DNA of 11,524 bases from positions 1 through 11,524 of the forward strand of contig JBBDXI010000110.1 of NCBI GenBank assembly GCA_040902425.1, written 5' to 3'. The notes beneath the pieces were generated by a model, which had not been told where the DNA came from, did not search any database, and worked only from the letters and a program-made list of their open reading frames with translations. This stretch comes from JBBDXI01 sp040902425 (GTDB lineage Bacteria; Planctomycetota; Phycisphaerae; Phycisphaerales; UBA1924). A program made the translations under genes and the position numbers. Shown one piece after another: positions 1 through 6,425 of the stretch (positions within the stretch are counted from its first letter, which is position 1; each line of letters opens with the position of its first letter).

Positions 1-95
1 CGTCGGGGGAGAGGTGGGGGGGAGGGGGCATCGGCGTATTAGACGCGGCTTCGCCGCGGCCCGCTTGCTCACGCGGCGCGGTTCCGCCGGCCGTT
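1..95. other. G-rich gene-free segment with a short hairpin
   Basis: No gene is supported here. Positions 5-28 hold purine-rich G runs (G5, G7, G5). Positions 44-58 form a perfect 6-bp hairpin, CGCGGC-TTC-GCCGCG, with a 3-nt loop. No T-tract follows on either strand, so it is not a convincing intrinsic terminator. It lies just past the apparent 3' end of the minus-strand gene remnant at 96-285, where a transcript-end structure would be expected. Confidence 0.3.
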
Positions 96-285
96 TCAGG
101 GCGAGCCGCCGGCCTCCGCGATGGCCTTGAGCCGCCGCAGCTCGGCGAGGATGGAGGCGTCGGTCATGCCCAGGAGGCGCGCGAGGAGGGGGGCGAGGCC
201 AGCCGCGGAGGAGGCGGGAGCGCTGCTGGACGCCGGTGTAGAGGCGGGGGGGGCGGTAGCGGAACTCGTAGAGGAAGGGGAGGGC
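96..285 (-). pseudogene. Possible frameshifted 3' remnant of a minus-strand gene, family unknown
   Basis: Read on the minus strand, about 285 to 199 gives a protein-like stretch whose codons are almost all G- or C-ending (it contains LYEFRYRPPRLYTGVQQRS). From about 197 to 96 a different frame takes over with the same codon character (LARLLGMTDASILAEL, then RRLKAIAEAGGSP and a TGA stop at 98-96). The switch lies around 195-201 and fits a single indel. No single frame spans both parts convincingly. Going further upstream the codon pattern fades, and the position of a start would overlap the plus-strand DUF6883-like gene, so the 5' part appears lost. Family not recognised. Alternatives are a sequencing indel in a short intact gene, or chance in GC-rich sequence. 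Confidence 0.35.
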
Positions 286-319
286 TCGCGACCCTGCGAG
301 TGCGTGTACTCTGGTCCGG

Positions 320-652
320 ATGAGGCTTCCGAACGCCGAGTACGCGATCGTGGACGACCGAAAGCTGCTCGAATACGTGCTGAATCCCGATCATCCGGTT
401 GGCCGGCACCACGCGGCGCTGTTCGAGCGGGTCCTTGGGGTAGCTCGCACGGACGCCATCGTTCTCAGGCAGGCGCTCCTCGCGGCCGCCATCAGCGCGG
501 AGGCGACGCCGGGGCGCCCGAGCCCGCACGGGCGGAAGTACGAGACCAGGTTCACGATGACGGGGCGGGCGGGGAGCGCTACCGTTCTGGCGGTGTGGCT
601 GGTGGAGACCGGCACTGACAACCCCCGGCTGATCACCTGCTACGTGGAGTGA
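320..652 (+). CDS. DUF6883-like small protein
   Basis: 110-residue protein whose whole length resembles the DUF6883 family as I remember it. It has an N-terminal LPNAEYAIVDDRKLLEYVLN segment, then NPDHPVGRHHAALFERVLG, and ends in an RLITCYV strand. The molecular function of the family is not established to my knowledge. Similar domains occur alone and, as I recall, at the C-termini of polymorphic-toxin and phage-type proteins, so an enzymatic or toxin role is conceivable but inferred. ATG 320 has no Shine-Dalgarno; a TACTCT hexamer at 307-312 ends 7 nt before it, so a leaderless transcript is possible. The gene is followed with a 2-nt gap by a DUF4926-like gene, a pairing I regard as recurrent. 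There is no signal peptide or membrane segment, so it should be cytoplasmic. Confidence 0.75.
   Translation: MRLPNAEYAIVDDRKLLEYVLNPDHPVGRHHAALFERVLGVARTDAIVLRQALLAAAISAEATPGRPSPHGRKYETRFTMTGRAGSATVLAVWLVETGTDNPRLITCYVE
646..649 (+). promoter_or_regulatory. Shine-Dalgarno GGAG deciding the start of the DUF4926-like gene
   Basis: GGAG lies 5 nt before ATG 655. It sits inside the last codons of the upstream gene, which ends at TGA 650-652. This favours ATG 655 over the in-frame GTG 649, which overlaps that stop but has no ribosome-binding site, and it indicates translational coupling of the two genes. Confidence 0.6.
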
Positions 653-654
653 GC

Positions 655-864
655 ATGCTCAAGGAGCACGATACGGTTGCCCTGACGGTGGACCGGCCGG
701 AGGATGGACTCCGGCGCGGCGATGTGGGCGCGGTCGTGCACTGCCACCGGGACGGTCACTCCTACGAGGTGGAGTTCATCGATGAGCGGGGGCGGACGAA
801 GGCGGTGGCCACTGTGGCGGGGGATCAGTTGATCCGGTTGAATGTGCTGTCGCTGTCGGCGTAA
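655..864 (+). CDS. DUF4926-like small protein
   Basis: 69-residue protein matching the DUF4926 pattern as I remember it: MLKEHDTVALTVD, then the hallmark GLRRGDVGAVVH, then YEVEFIDERGRT and a final strand with LIRLN. The spacing of short strands suggests a small SH3-like beta barrel (inference). Function is unknown. It begins 2 nt after the stop of the DUF6883-like gene and shares its transcript, so the two probably work together; a partner, antidote or immunity role is a guess from gene order. Its last 40 bp overlap the 3' end of a convergent minus-strand gene. GTG 649 is a possible alternative start and would add two residues. Confidence 0.75.
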   Translation: MLKEHDTVALTVDRPEDGLRRGDVGAVVHCHRDGHSYEVEFIDERGRTKAVATVAGDQLIRLNVLSLSA

Positions 865-1574
865 CGTCCGCCAGCGGTGGGTGCTCCACATTCGGGGCAC
901 ACGTCGGTCCCGAGCCCCGCGAGCGAGTATGAGCACTTCGGGCAGATCCGCCAACCAAGTCGGAGCGCGGCGCGCTCGTCACGGGTGGTGATCAGGCATC
1001 GAAGGAGCGCGGCAAGGAGAATCAACACCGTCAGCAAGCGCGCGCAGCGTGCCACGTTGGGCCAGAGATTGGGCCAATAGAAAGTACGTTCAGAGCCGGC
1101 GCGGACGCGTCGGCCGACGCTGGCGTCGCCGTGCCGGTCGGTAAACGAGTCAGCCACGATTGGCCGGAAGGACGTCATTTCTCGAGCGGTGAGTGGTGCT
1201 TCAGGTCGCGGGTAGGTCTGGCGGGACGTAGCTGCGAAGTCAGCAACGTGAGTCTCCCAGAGCGGTCCCAGGTGCAGCTTGGAAGCCAGCCATTCATACT
1301 CGGGCCAAAGGCTGTGTCGCTCGTGTATGTCGATGAAGATGACCCTATCGAACTGACGCTCGTCATAGATCCTGAACTCGGCGATCCTCCACTGTTGATT
1401 CGCAAGGCCAAGAACCACTGTGTAGCTGCGGCCGGTCCTGGACCAGTTGCCGGGTTGCGGTGCAAGCGAGCCAATCGAAATGTTGAGAATGAGCGCGAGA
1501 AACGCCAACGGGCCCGCGGGCATTCCCATGAACCGACGCCGAATTGAAAAGCGAAACCAGTGCTTCACCGGCAT
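825..1574 (-). CDS. Membrane protein with C-terminal zinc ribbon, function unknown
   Basis: About 249 residues from ATG 1574. An Arg-rich N-terminus (VKHWFRFSIRRRF) is followed by a hydrophobic segment at roughly residues 19-36, a 140-residue region without recognisable motifs, and a second hydrophobic segment at about 177-195. It ends in a CPKC-x11-CPEC zinc ribbon (Cys 211, 214, 226, 229), so both termini may face the cytoplasm. Membrane proteins ending in this kind of ribbon are, to my knowledge, abundant in Phycisphaerae and other planctomycetes; the function is unknown. The frame is also open to ATG 1652, which overlaps the stop of the M3 peptidase gene as ATGA, giving 275 residues. I prefer 1574 because the extra 26 residues look non-conserved and a hairpin (1617-1636) lies within them. 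Base composition is less skewed than in the neighbours. The 3' end overlaps the convergent DUF4926-like gene. Confidence 0.7.
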   Translation of the reverse strand: MPVKHWFRFSIRRRFMGMPAGPLAFLALILNISIGSLAPQPGNWSRTGRSYTVVLGLANQQWRIAEFRIYDERQFDRVIFIDIHERHSLWPEYEWLASKLHLGPLWETHVADFAATSRQTYPRPEAPLTAREMTSFRPIVADSFTDRHGDASVGRRVRAGSERTFYWPNLWPNVARCARLLTVLILLAALLRCLITTRDERAALRLGWRICPKCSYSLAGLGTDVCPECGAPTAGGRYADSDSTFNRIN

Positions 1575-1616
1575 GGAATCCAGCGTATGGGGTGTGCGTG
1601 AATGTTCATCGAAGCG

Positions 1617-1636
1617 AGCCCGCGGGCGTGCGGGCT
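1617..1636 (-). terminator. Hairpin just after the M3 peptidase stop, weak terminator candidate
   Basis: Perfect 7-bp inverted repeat AGCCCGC / GCGGGCT with a 6-nt loop, 13 nt after the stop of the M3 peptidase gene on the minus strand. It is followed by CGCTTCGATG, not a U-tract, so termination would be weak. It may separate the peptidase from the zinc-ribbon gene or act as an intercistronic structure. Confidence 0.3.
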
Positions 1637-1648
1637 GAAGGGGCGCGG

Positions 1649-3391
1649 TCATTCCGGCAGCTTCTCGAGCTCCTTCTCGACGCGGTCCACGAGGCGCTTG
1701 ATGGTCTCGGGGCCGAAGTCGAACCTGAGGCCGGCGGCGCTGAAGAGGTCGGGGAGGGGCTTGCTGCCGCCGAGGCTGAGGGCCTTCATGTAGGCCTCGA
1801 CGGCGGTCTTCTCGCCCTCTTCGAGGGAGCGGAGCCAGAGGCCCAGGGCCCCGAGCTGGGCGATGCCGTACTCGATGTAGTACATGGGGGCGCCGTAGAG
1901 GTGGAGCTGGCGCTGCCAGAGGGCGGCCCGGTGGGGCTCGAGGCCCTGCCAGGCGACCTCGTGGCCGAAGCGGTCGTCGAGGGCGAGCCAGTGGGCGGTG
2001 CGCTGGTCGCGGGTGTGGCGGGGGTTCTCGTAGACCCAGTGCTGGAAGGCGTCGATGGTGGCGATCCAGGGGAGGAGGCCGACGCTGCCCTCGATCTGCT
2101 TGCGCTTGGCGCGGGCGAAGTCCTCCTCGGTGGCGTAGTAGGAGCCCTCGCCCTTCCAGTAGGGCATGGTGAGGAGCTCCATGGTCATGCTGGCGACCTC
2201 GGCGAACTCGATGGGGGAGTGGCGGTAGGCGACCAGGGGCTCATCGACGCAGAGCATGCTGTGGAAGGCGTGGCCGGCCTCGTGGACCATGGTCTCGACA
2301 TCGCGGTGGAGGCCGGCGGCGTTCATGAAGATGAAGGCCTTGCGGGAGCGGTCGCGCATGGACTGGTAGCCGCCGGGGGCCTTGCCCTTGCGGCTGTCGA
2401 GGTCGAGGCAGGCGCCGCCGGCCGCGCCGCGGGAGTTGGCGCCGTCGCCCAGGGATGAGAACATGGCGGCCAGGCGCGGGTCGAGCCGCGTGAAGACGTG
2501 GGTGGTGCGGTTGATGAGGTCGACGCCGCCGGTGAAGGGCTTGAGGGGGGCGCGGCCCTTGGGGTCCACACCGAGGTCCCAGGGGCGGAGGGGGTCGATC
2601 CGGAGCTGGCGTCGGCGGCGGGCATCCTCGCGGCGGAGGAAGGGGACGACGGCCTGCTCGACGGCGCCGTGGAAGAGGCGGCAGTCGGCGGGGGTGTAGT
2701 CGAAGCGCTTCTTGCTCTTGAAGGCGTAGCCGACAAAGGTGTCGAAGCCGGCGTTGCGGGCCATGCGGTCGCGGCGCTCGATCATCTGGTCGTAGAGCTC
2801 GTCGAGGCGGGGGGCATCCCGGAGGCGGCGGTCGGCGACGGCGCGCCAGGCGGACTCGCGGACGGCGCGGTCGGTGCTCTCCTGGTATCGCTGCATCATG
2901 GGGAGTGTCTGCTCGCGCCCGTCGAACTGGACGGCCATGGCGCCGACGACCTGCTGGTACTCCTGGCTGAGCTTCTCCAGCTCGGTCTGGATGGGGACGT
3001 TCTGGTCGCGGAAGAGCTCGACCTCGGCCTGGGTGTCGCGGAGGAGGACGGTGTAGCGGTCTTGGGGGAGGGGGAAGCGGCGGCTGAGGGCGACGAGCTT
3101 CTTGTCGAGCTCGAAGGCCAGGGGCTTGAGGCGGGGGGGGATCTCCTCGACGTAGCGGGTGTAGGCGTCCTGCTTGGCCTTGCTCTCGGTGTCGCAGGTC
3201 ATGTCGATGTAGAGGTTGGCCTCGGTCTCGGCGCAGGCGGCCTCGAGCTCGGAGCGGTCCAGGAGCCAGCGTTCGAGGTCGGGCGCGGAGTTGACGGGGC
3301 GGTCGAGGAGGGCGTTGAGCAGGGGCTCGATCTGGGACCAGTCGGCGCCGTCGAGGGTGGGGGGCACGAAGTCGGTGGTGGCGGTGGGCAT
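1649..3391 (-). CDS. M3 family oligoendopeptidase (PepF-like zinc metallopeptidase)
   Basis: 580 residues, the usual size for oligoendopeptidase F-type (M3B) enzymes, which hydrolyse short peptides in the cytoplasm. The zinc site is clear: HEAGH at residues 370-374 (His370, catalytic Glu371, His374), with the third ligand most likely Glu398 in EFAEVAS, about 24 residues later as in the family. A C-terminal HLYGAPMYYIEYGIAQLGAL segment (497-516) matches the conserved Tyr-rich substrate-binding region. The helical N-terminal half has no signal peptide. ATG 3391 has no Shine-Dalgarno; a TATCAT hexamer ends 6 nt before it, suggesting a leaderless transcript. The gene lies beyond the terminator of the ClpP-like operon and so is probably a separate unit, possibly read through into the zinc-ribbon gene. 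Family assignment is firm; the exact substrate is unknown. Confidence 0.93.
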   Translation of the reverse strand: MPTATTDFVPPTLDGADWSQIEPLLNALLDRPVNSAPDLERWLLDRSELEAACAETEANLYIDMTCDTESKAKQDAYTRYVEEIPPRLKPLAFELDKKLVALSRRFPLPQDRYTVLLRDTQAEVELFRDQNVPIQTELEKLSQEYQQVVGAMAVQFDGREQTLPMMQRYQESTDRAVRESAWRAVADRRLRDAPRLDELYDQMIERRDRMARNAGFDTFVGYAFKSKKRFDYTPADCRLFHGAVEQAVVPFLRREDARRRRQLRIDPLRPWDLGVDPKGRAPLKPFTGGVDLINRTTHVFTRLDPRLAAMFSSLGDGANSRGAAGGACLDLDSRKGKAPGGYQSMRDRSRKAFIFMNAAGLHRDVETMVHEAGHAFHSMLCVDEPLVAYRHSPIEFAEVASMTMELLTMPYWKGEGSYYATEEDFARAKRKQIEGSVGLLPWIATIDAFQHWVYENPRHTRDQRTAHWLALDDRFGHEVAWQGLEPHRAALWQRQLHLYGAPMYYIEYGIAQLGALGLWLRSLEEGEKTAVEAYMKALSLGGSKPLPDLFSAAGLRFDFGPETIKRLVDRVEKELEKLPE

Positions 3392-3397
3392 GGGCGG

Positions 3398-3403
3398 ATG
3401 ATA
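3398..3403 (-). promoter_or_regulatory. Putative -10 hexamer for a leaderless M3 peptidase transcript
   Basis: Minus-strand TATCAT (one mismatch to TATAAT) is followed by exactly 6 nt (CCGCCC) and then ATG 3391, so transcription would start at or next to the A of the start codon. No convincing -35 box is visible; the expected place is a C-rich run. Confidence 0.4.
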
Positions 3404-3446
3404 TGGGGGGGCGGGGGGGAGAGTGCCCCCCCCCGTGGGCCCGCGC

Positions 3447-3469
3447 GGGGGGGCGGGGGCGGGGGCGGG
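3447..3469 (+). other. Predicted G-quadruplex motif upstream of the M3 peptidase
   Basis: The plus strand reads G7-C-G5-C-G5-C-G3: four G-runs separated by single C loops, a canonical motif expected to fold very stably. It lies 56-78 bp upstream of the peptidase start, on the template strand for that gene. Nearby are G7-C-G7 (3405-3419) and a run of nine C (3426-3434). Confidence 0.5.
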
Positions 3470-3496
3470 CCCCCTCCGGCCTCGGAGACTCGGCCA

Positions 3497-3524
3497 CCTC
3501 CCCCGCCCGGGGCGGCGGGGGAGG
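3497..3524. repeat. 11-bp perfect inverted repeat in the intergenic region
   Basis: Arms CCTCCCCCGCC (3497-3507) and GGCGGGGGAGG (3514-3524) flank a 6-nt loop. It lies immediately beyond the U-tract of the terminator at 3527-3558 as transcribed on the minus strand. It has no U-tract of its own and might be a backup pause or stop structure or a protein-binding site. Confidence 0.45.
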
Positions 3525-3526
3525 GG

Positions 3527-3558
3527 AAAGAAAAACGCCCCGCCGGGGGGCGGGGCGT
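3527..3558 (-). terminator. Intrinsic terminator of the ClpP-like gene pair
   Basis: On the minus strand a perfect 10-bp stem, ACGCCCCGCC / GGCGGGGCGT with a CCCC loop (3558-3535), runs straight into TTTTCTTT. The stem begins 35 nt after the stop codon at 3594. This is a textbook rho-independent terminator, rare in clarity within this GC-rich window. It separates the ClpP-like unit from the M3 peptidase gene. Confidence 0.9.
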
Positions 3559-3593
3559 CTCGTGCGCTCTCGTCTCGTGAGGGGGACGGAGGC

Positions 3594-4868
3594 TCAGCGC
3601 TTCATGAGGTTGCGGAGGAGCTCTTCCTGCTCATCGACCCAGTCGGGGAACTTCTCGGGGAGCATGTTGAAGACGAAGAGGGCCCAGTTGGGGTTGTTCT
3701 TGACCATGCGTTTGATCTTGTCGAGGGCCTGGCGGGCCTTGTTGACGAACTTGCCGCGCTCCTCGACGGGGGTCTGCTGGGCGAGCTGGATGGAGCCGCG
3801 GTACTCGATGGCGTACTGGTTGAGGCGGCTCTGGTCGTCGAAGGACTGCTGGCGGAAGCGGCGCATCTCGGCCTCGGCGCGGCTGACGGGGTAGGGGATG
3901 CCGGGGACGCGCTTGCCGACCCACTCGACCTCGGTGTAGCCCATGGCCTTGCCGAGCTCCTCGACGGTGGAGGCGATGCCCTTGGCGAACTTGTACTTGG
4001 TGGCGTCGATGGAGTTGAAGGTGAGGACCCGCTCCTTGGGGTTGACGACGTGCTGGCCCTCGGCGTTCTGGTACCAGGTGACGTCGCCGTTCTCGTTGAT
4101 GGTGCAGGAGAGGGGGTCCATGATCTGCATGGCCCGCATGATCTTGGGGTCGTGCTTGCCGCGGGCGGAGATCTTCTCCATCATGAAGAGGACCTCTTCG
4201 AGCTGGCGGCCCTTGACGGCGGTGAGCTGGCCGTACCAGCCGGTGCAGGCGCCGTAGCTGGCGCCGGGCATCATGTAGATCTCCTCCATGCAGTGGGCGG
4301 TCATGGCGGCGGCGGAGATGGCGTGCTCGATCCAGCCGACGACGCGGAACTTGGGCTTGAAGTCGTACTCGATGGTGTCGGAGAGCTTCTGGATCTCCAG
4401 GAGGGCGCCGCCGCCGGAGTTGATGCGGAAGGCGACGATCTCGACGCCCTCGGCCTCGAGGTGGGGGATGCAGCGCTTCAGGGAGTCGGCGGTCATGAAG
4501 ATGCCGACCATGTCCTTGTCGCCGCTCTCGCCGAGGGAGATGACGGCGGCCCTGGGGGCGCCGGTGCCGCGGGCGCGGGGCGCGGCCTTCTCGGCCCTGG
4601 CGGTGGTCGCGGGGGCGGCGGCGTCGGCGGCCGGGGTGGAGCGCTCGACCTTCGCGATGTCGGCGGGCGGGTAGACCTGGGTGTTCTCGATGCCGCCGAC
4701 CTTGATCTCGAACCAGACGTACCCCTCGACCTCCCTGACGACGGTGCCGTCGAGGACGCGGCCGTCCTTGAGGTGGAGCTTGTCGGCGCGGGCGTGGCCG
4801 GCCGTCGCCAGGACGCCGGCGAGCAGGGCCAGGGCCAGCAGCAGGGTCTTCAGGAAGGGCTTGGACAT
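3594..4868 (-). CDS. Secreted ClpP/NfeD-like serine protease candidate
   Basis: 424 residues. A signal peptide (1 to about 28, core LKTLLLALALLAGVL, likely cut after HARA) shows export. A small module follows (about 29-77, DKLHLKDGRVLDGTVV), then an Ala/Pro/Thr linker (77-105) and a ClpP-type crotonase-like domain (about 106-312). Visible hallmarks are FRINSGGG (147-154, the equivalent of the family's IDSPGG oxyanion motif), GWIEHAISAAAM with Ser185 at the nucleophile position, EEIYMMPGASYGA (195-207), and a helix with Lys219, a plausible general base. KGIASTVEELGKAMGY (296-311) is also typical of NfeD/SppA relatives. A charged C-terminal helical tail follows. It lies 61 bp downstream of a paralogue and before a strong terminator. 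GGAG 7 nt before ATG 4868 supports the start. Likely a periplasmic protease; active-site assignments are alignments by eye. Confidence 0.75.
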   Translation of the reverse strand: MSKPFLKTLLLALALLAGVLATAGHARADKLHLKDGRVLDGTVVREVEGYVWFEIKVGGIENTQVYPPADIAKVERSTPAADAAAPATTARAEKAAPRARGTGAPRAAVISLGESGDKDMVGIFMTADSLKRCIPHLEAEGVEIVAFRINSGGGALLEIQKLSDTIEYDFKPKFRVVGWIEHAISAAAMTAHCMEEIYMMPGASYGACTGWYGQLTAVKGRQLEEVLFMMEKISARGKHDPKIMRAMQIMDPLSCTINENGDVTWYQNAEGQHVVNPKERVLTFNSIDATKYKFAKGIASTVEELGKAMGYTEVEWVGKRVPGIPYPVSRAEAEMRRFRQQSFDDQSRLNQYAIEYRGSIQLAQQTPVEERGKFVNKARQALDKIKRMVKNNPNWALFVFNMLPEKFPDWVDEQEELLRNLMKR

Positions 4869-4929
4869 GGGCTATCTCCGGTCGTGCGTGCGTGTGCTGT
4901 CGCGTGGTCGGTGAGGGCGGTGTGGGTGG

Positions 4930-6381
4930 TCAGCGGCGCTCGGGGCGGTCGGCGAGCTGCTCGAGCTCGATGATCTTCTTGATCTCGTCGATCTGGTCGT
5001 AGTTGGGGACGCGGATCTGGTTGGGGTTGAGGGCCTCCTCGTAGCGTTTCTCGAGCTGCTGCATCTGGTTGAGGATGGTCTTGCGTCGGCCGCGGGCCTC
5101 GGTGCGCTCGCGGTAGCCGCCGGGGTCCTTGACCTCGACCTCGTTGTACTGCCGCCAGAGCTTTGGGAGCTGGCGCTTGGCGCTCTCGAGGCCGTCGCGC
5201 CAGGCCTGCATGACGCGCGGGGACTGGCCCTTGACGATCTCGGAGGTCCGGGAGAGGCCGAGCTGGTGGAGGAGGTCGTCCATGGAGTCGACGGTGCCCC
5301 TGGAGACGCCGAGCTTGTAGGCGATGTCGGCGGTGAGGGTGAGGCAGTCGTTGCCCTCGGAGCGGGCGAGCTGCTCGATGGTGTCGGCGTAGATGCCCTC
5401 GCCGTCGTCGGTGAGGAGCTGCTCGTCGGCGGAGTCGGGCATGCGCTCGAGGAGGACGGGCTTGCCGCCCTCGAACTTGACGGAGAGGATCTGCTCGGTG
5501 CGGGCCATGGCGCGGACGATGATGGGGTCGTAGCCGCTCTGGATGGCCTTGCCCTCGGCGTGGCCGAGGCGGAGGGAGAACTGCTTCTCCTGGACGACCT
5601 TGTCGCCCATGGAGCCGAACATCTGCTCGAGCTTGCCGATGCCGCCCATCTTGCCCTCGGCGTGGAAGTAGATGTCGCGGCAGAGGAAGGGGAGGAAGCA
5701 GGCGCCGCCCATGGCCTTCTTGACCCAGAACACCACCTTTGGGGGCTTGTCCCAGGTGGGGATTTCGCTGTTGAAGATGGGCTCCATGTCCTCGGCGCGG
5801 AAGAGCTGGTCGAACTGGCCCTGGTCATCCTTGATGTCGTCGAGCTGGCCGAAGCGGCGGAGGGACCAGTCGTTGTCGATGGTGAAGATGATGAAGTCCG
5901 GGTTGTGCTTCTTGGCGTCGGCGAGGGCGTTGCGGATCGGGGTTTCGGAGATGTCCTCGCCGAACCAGCCGGTGAGCTCGATGATGTAGACCTTGGCCTT
6001 GCCGTCGGACGCGACCGGCGGCTTGGCGGCGGCGGCCTTGGCGTCCGGCTTCGGTGCGTCGGCCTTGGGCGCGTCGGCCTTGGCGGCGCGGGTGATCTCG
6101 AGGATGTCGGTCCTGGGGAACTCGGTCACGCCGACGATCCCGGAGACGTTGATCTCCATCTTCACCGAGGAGGCGGTCTCCTCGAGGATGCGGCCGCTGA
6201 CGACACGCCCGGAGCGGAGGATCAGGGTGTCCTGCGTGGCATCCTGGGCCATGACGGGGGCGGGCAGGGCGAGGGTGCCGGCGCTCACGAGGAGCGCGGC
6301 CGGGGCGGCGGAGAAGAGGGTGGCGAGGCCCATGGCCGCGAGTACCCGCACGCCACGCATGATCCCGTTGATCGTTGGCAT
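4930..6381 (-). CDS. Secreted ClpP/NfeD-like paralogue lacking the nucleophile Ser (probable pseudoprotease)
   Basis: 483 residues with the same architecture as its downstream neighbour. A long signal sequence ends at about residue 45 (APVMA|QD). A DTLILRSGRVVSGRIL module follows (about 50-97), then a lysine/proline linker with repeated KADAPK units (101-122) and a ClpP-like domain (about 128-378). The oxyanion-type motif is replaced by FTIDNDWS (166-173). At the nucleophile position the sequence is KKAMGGACF, with Gly225 where the paralogue has Ser185. Flanking landmarks persist: CRDIYFHAEGKMGGIG (234-249) and AYKLGVSRGTVDSMDDLL (354-371). An insertion of about 25 residues (around 174-205) is absent from the paralogue. 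A charged helical tail follows. GAGAGG 7 nt before ATG 6381 sets the start. It is probably cotranscribed with the downstream copy and may act as a regulatory or scaffold subunit (inference). Catalysis by unconventional residues cannot be excluded. Confidence 0.75.
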   Translation of the reverse strand: MPTINGIMRGVRVLAAMGLATLFSAAPAALLVSAGTLALPAPVMAQDATQDTLILRSGRVVSGRILEETASSVKMEINVSGIVGVTEFPRTDILEITRAAKADAPKADAPKPDAKAAAAKPPVASDGKAKVYIIELTGWFGEDISETPIRNALADAKKHNPDFIIFTIDNDWSLRRFGQLDDIKDDQGQFDQLFRAEDMEPIFNSEIPTWDKPPKVVFWVKKAMGGACFLPFLCRDIYFHAEGKMGGIGKLEQMFGSMGDKVVQEKQFSLRLGHAEGKAIQSGYDPIIVRAMARTEQILSVKFEGGKPVLLERMPDSADEQLLTDDGEGIYADTIEQLARSEGNDCLTLTADIAYKLGVSRGTVDSMDDLLHQLGLSRTSEIVKGQSPRVMQAWRDGLESAKRQLPKLWRQYNEVEVKDPGGYRERTEARGRRKTILNQMQQLEKRYEEALNPNQIRVPNYDQIDEIKKIIELEQLADRPERR

Positions 6382-6425
6382 AGTCCGACCTCTCGCTAAG
6401 GGCGGGCATCTAGCCCGCGGTGAAC

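Noticed and set aside
1575..1652. ATGA start overlap for the zinc-ribbon gene at 1652
   Set aside because: The overlap with the M3 peptidase stop is suggestive of coupling, but the added 26 residues look non-conserved and contain a hairpin, so ATG 1574 is preferred. It remains the main alternative.
3535..3558. Reading the terminator hairpin as bidirectional, serving plus-strand transcripts too
   Set aside because: On the plus strand the stem is followed by CTCGTGCGC with no U-tract, and no plus-strand gene ends here.
1544..6399. Long plus-strand open frames opposite the M3 peptidase and the ClpP-like genes (1544-2458, 2498-3580, 3423-4973, 5266-6399)
   Set aside because: Their products are repetitive Gly/Ala/Leu/Val/Glu strings made by G/C-ending codons read antisense. 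The minus-strand frames contain recognisable catalytic motifs and signal peptides.
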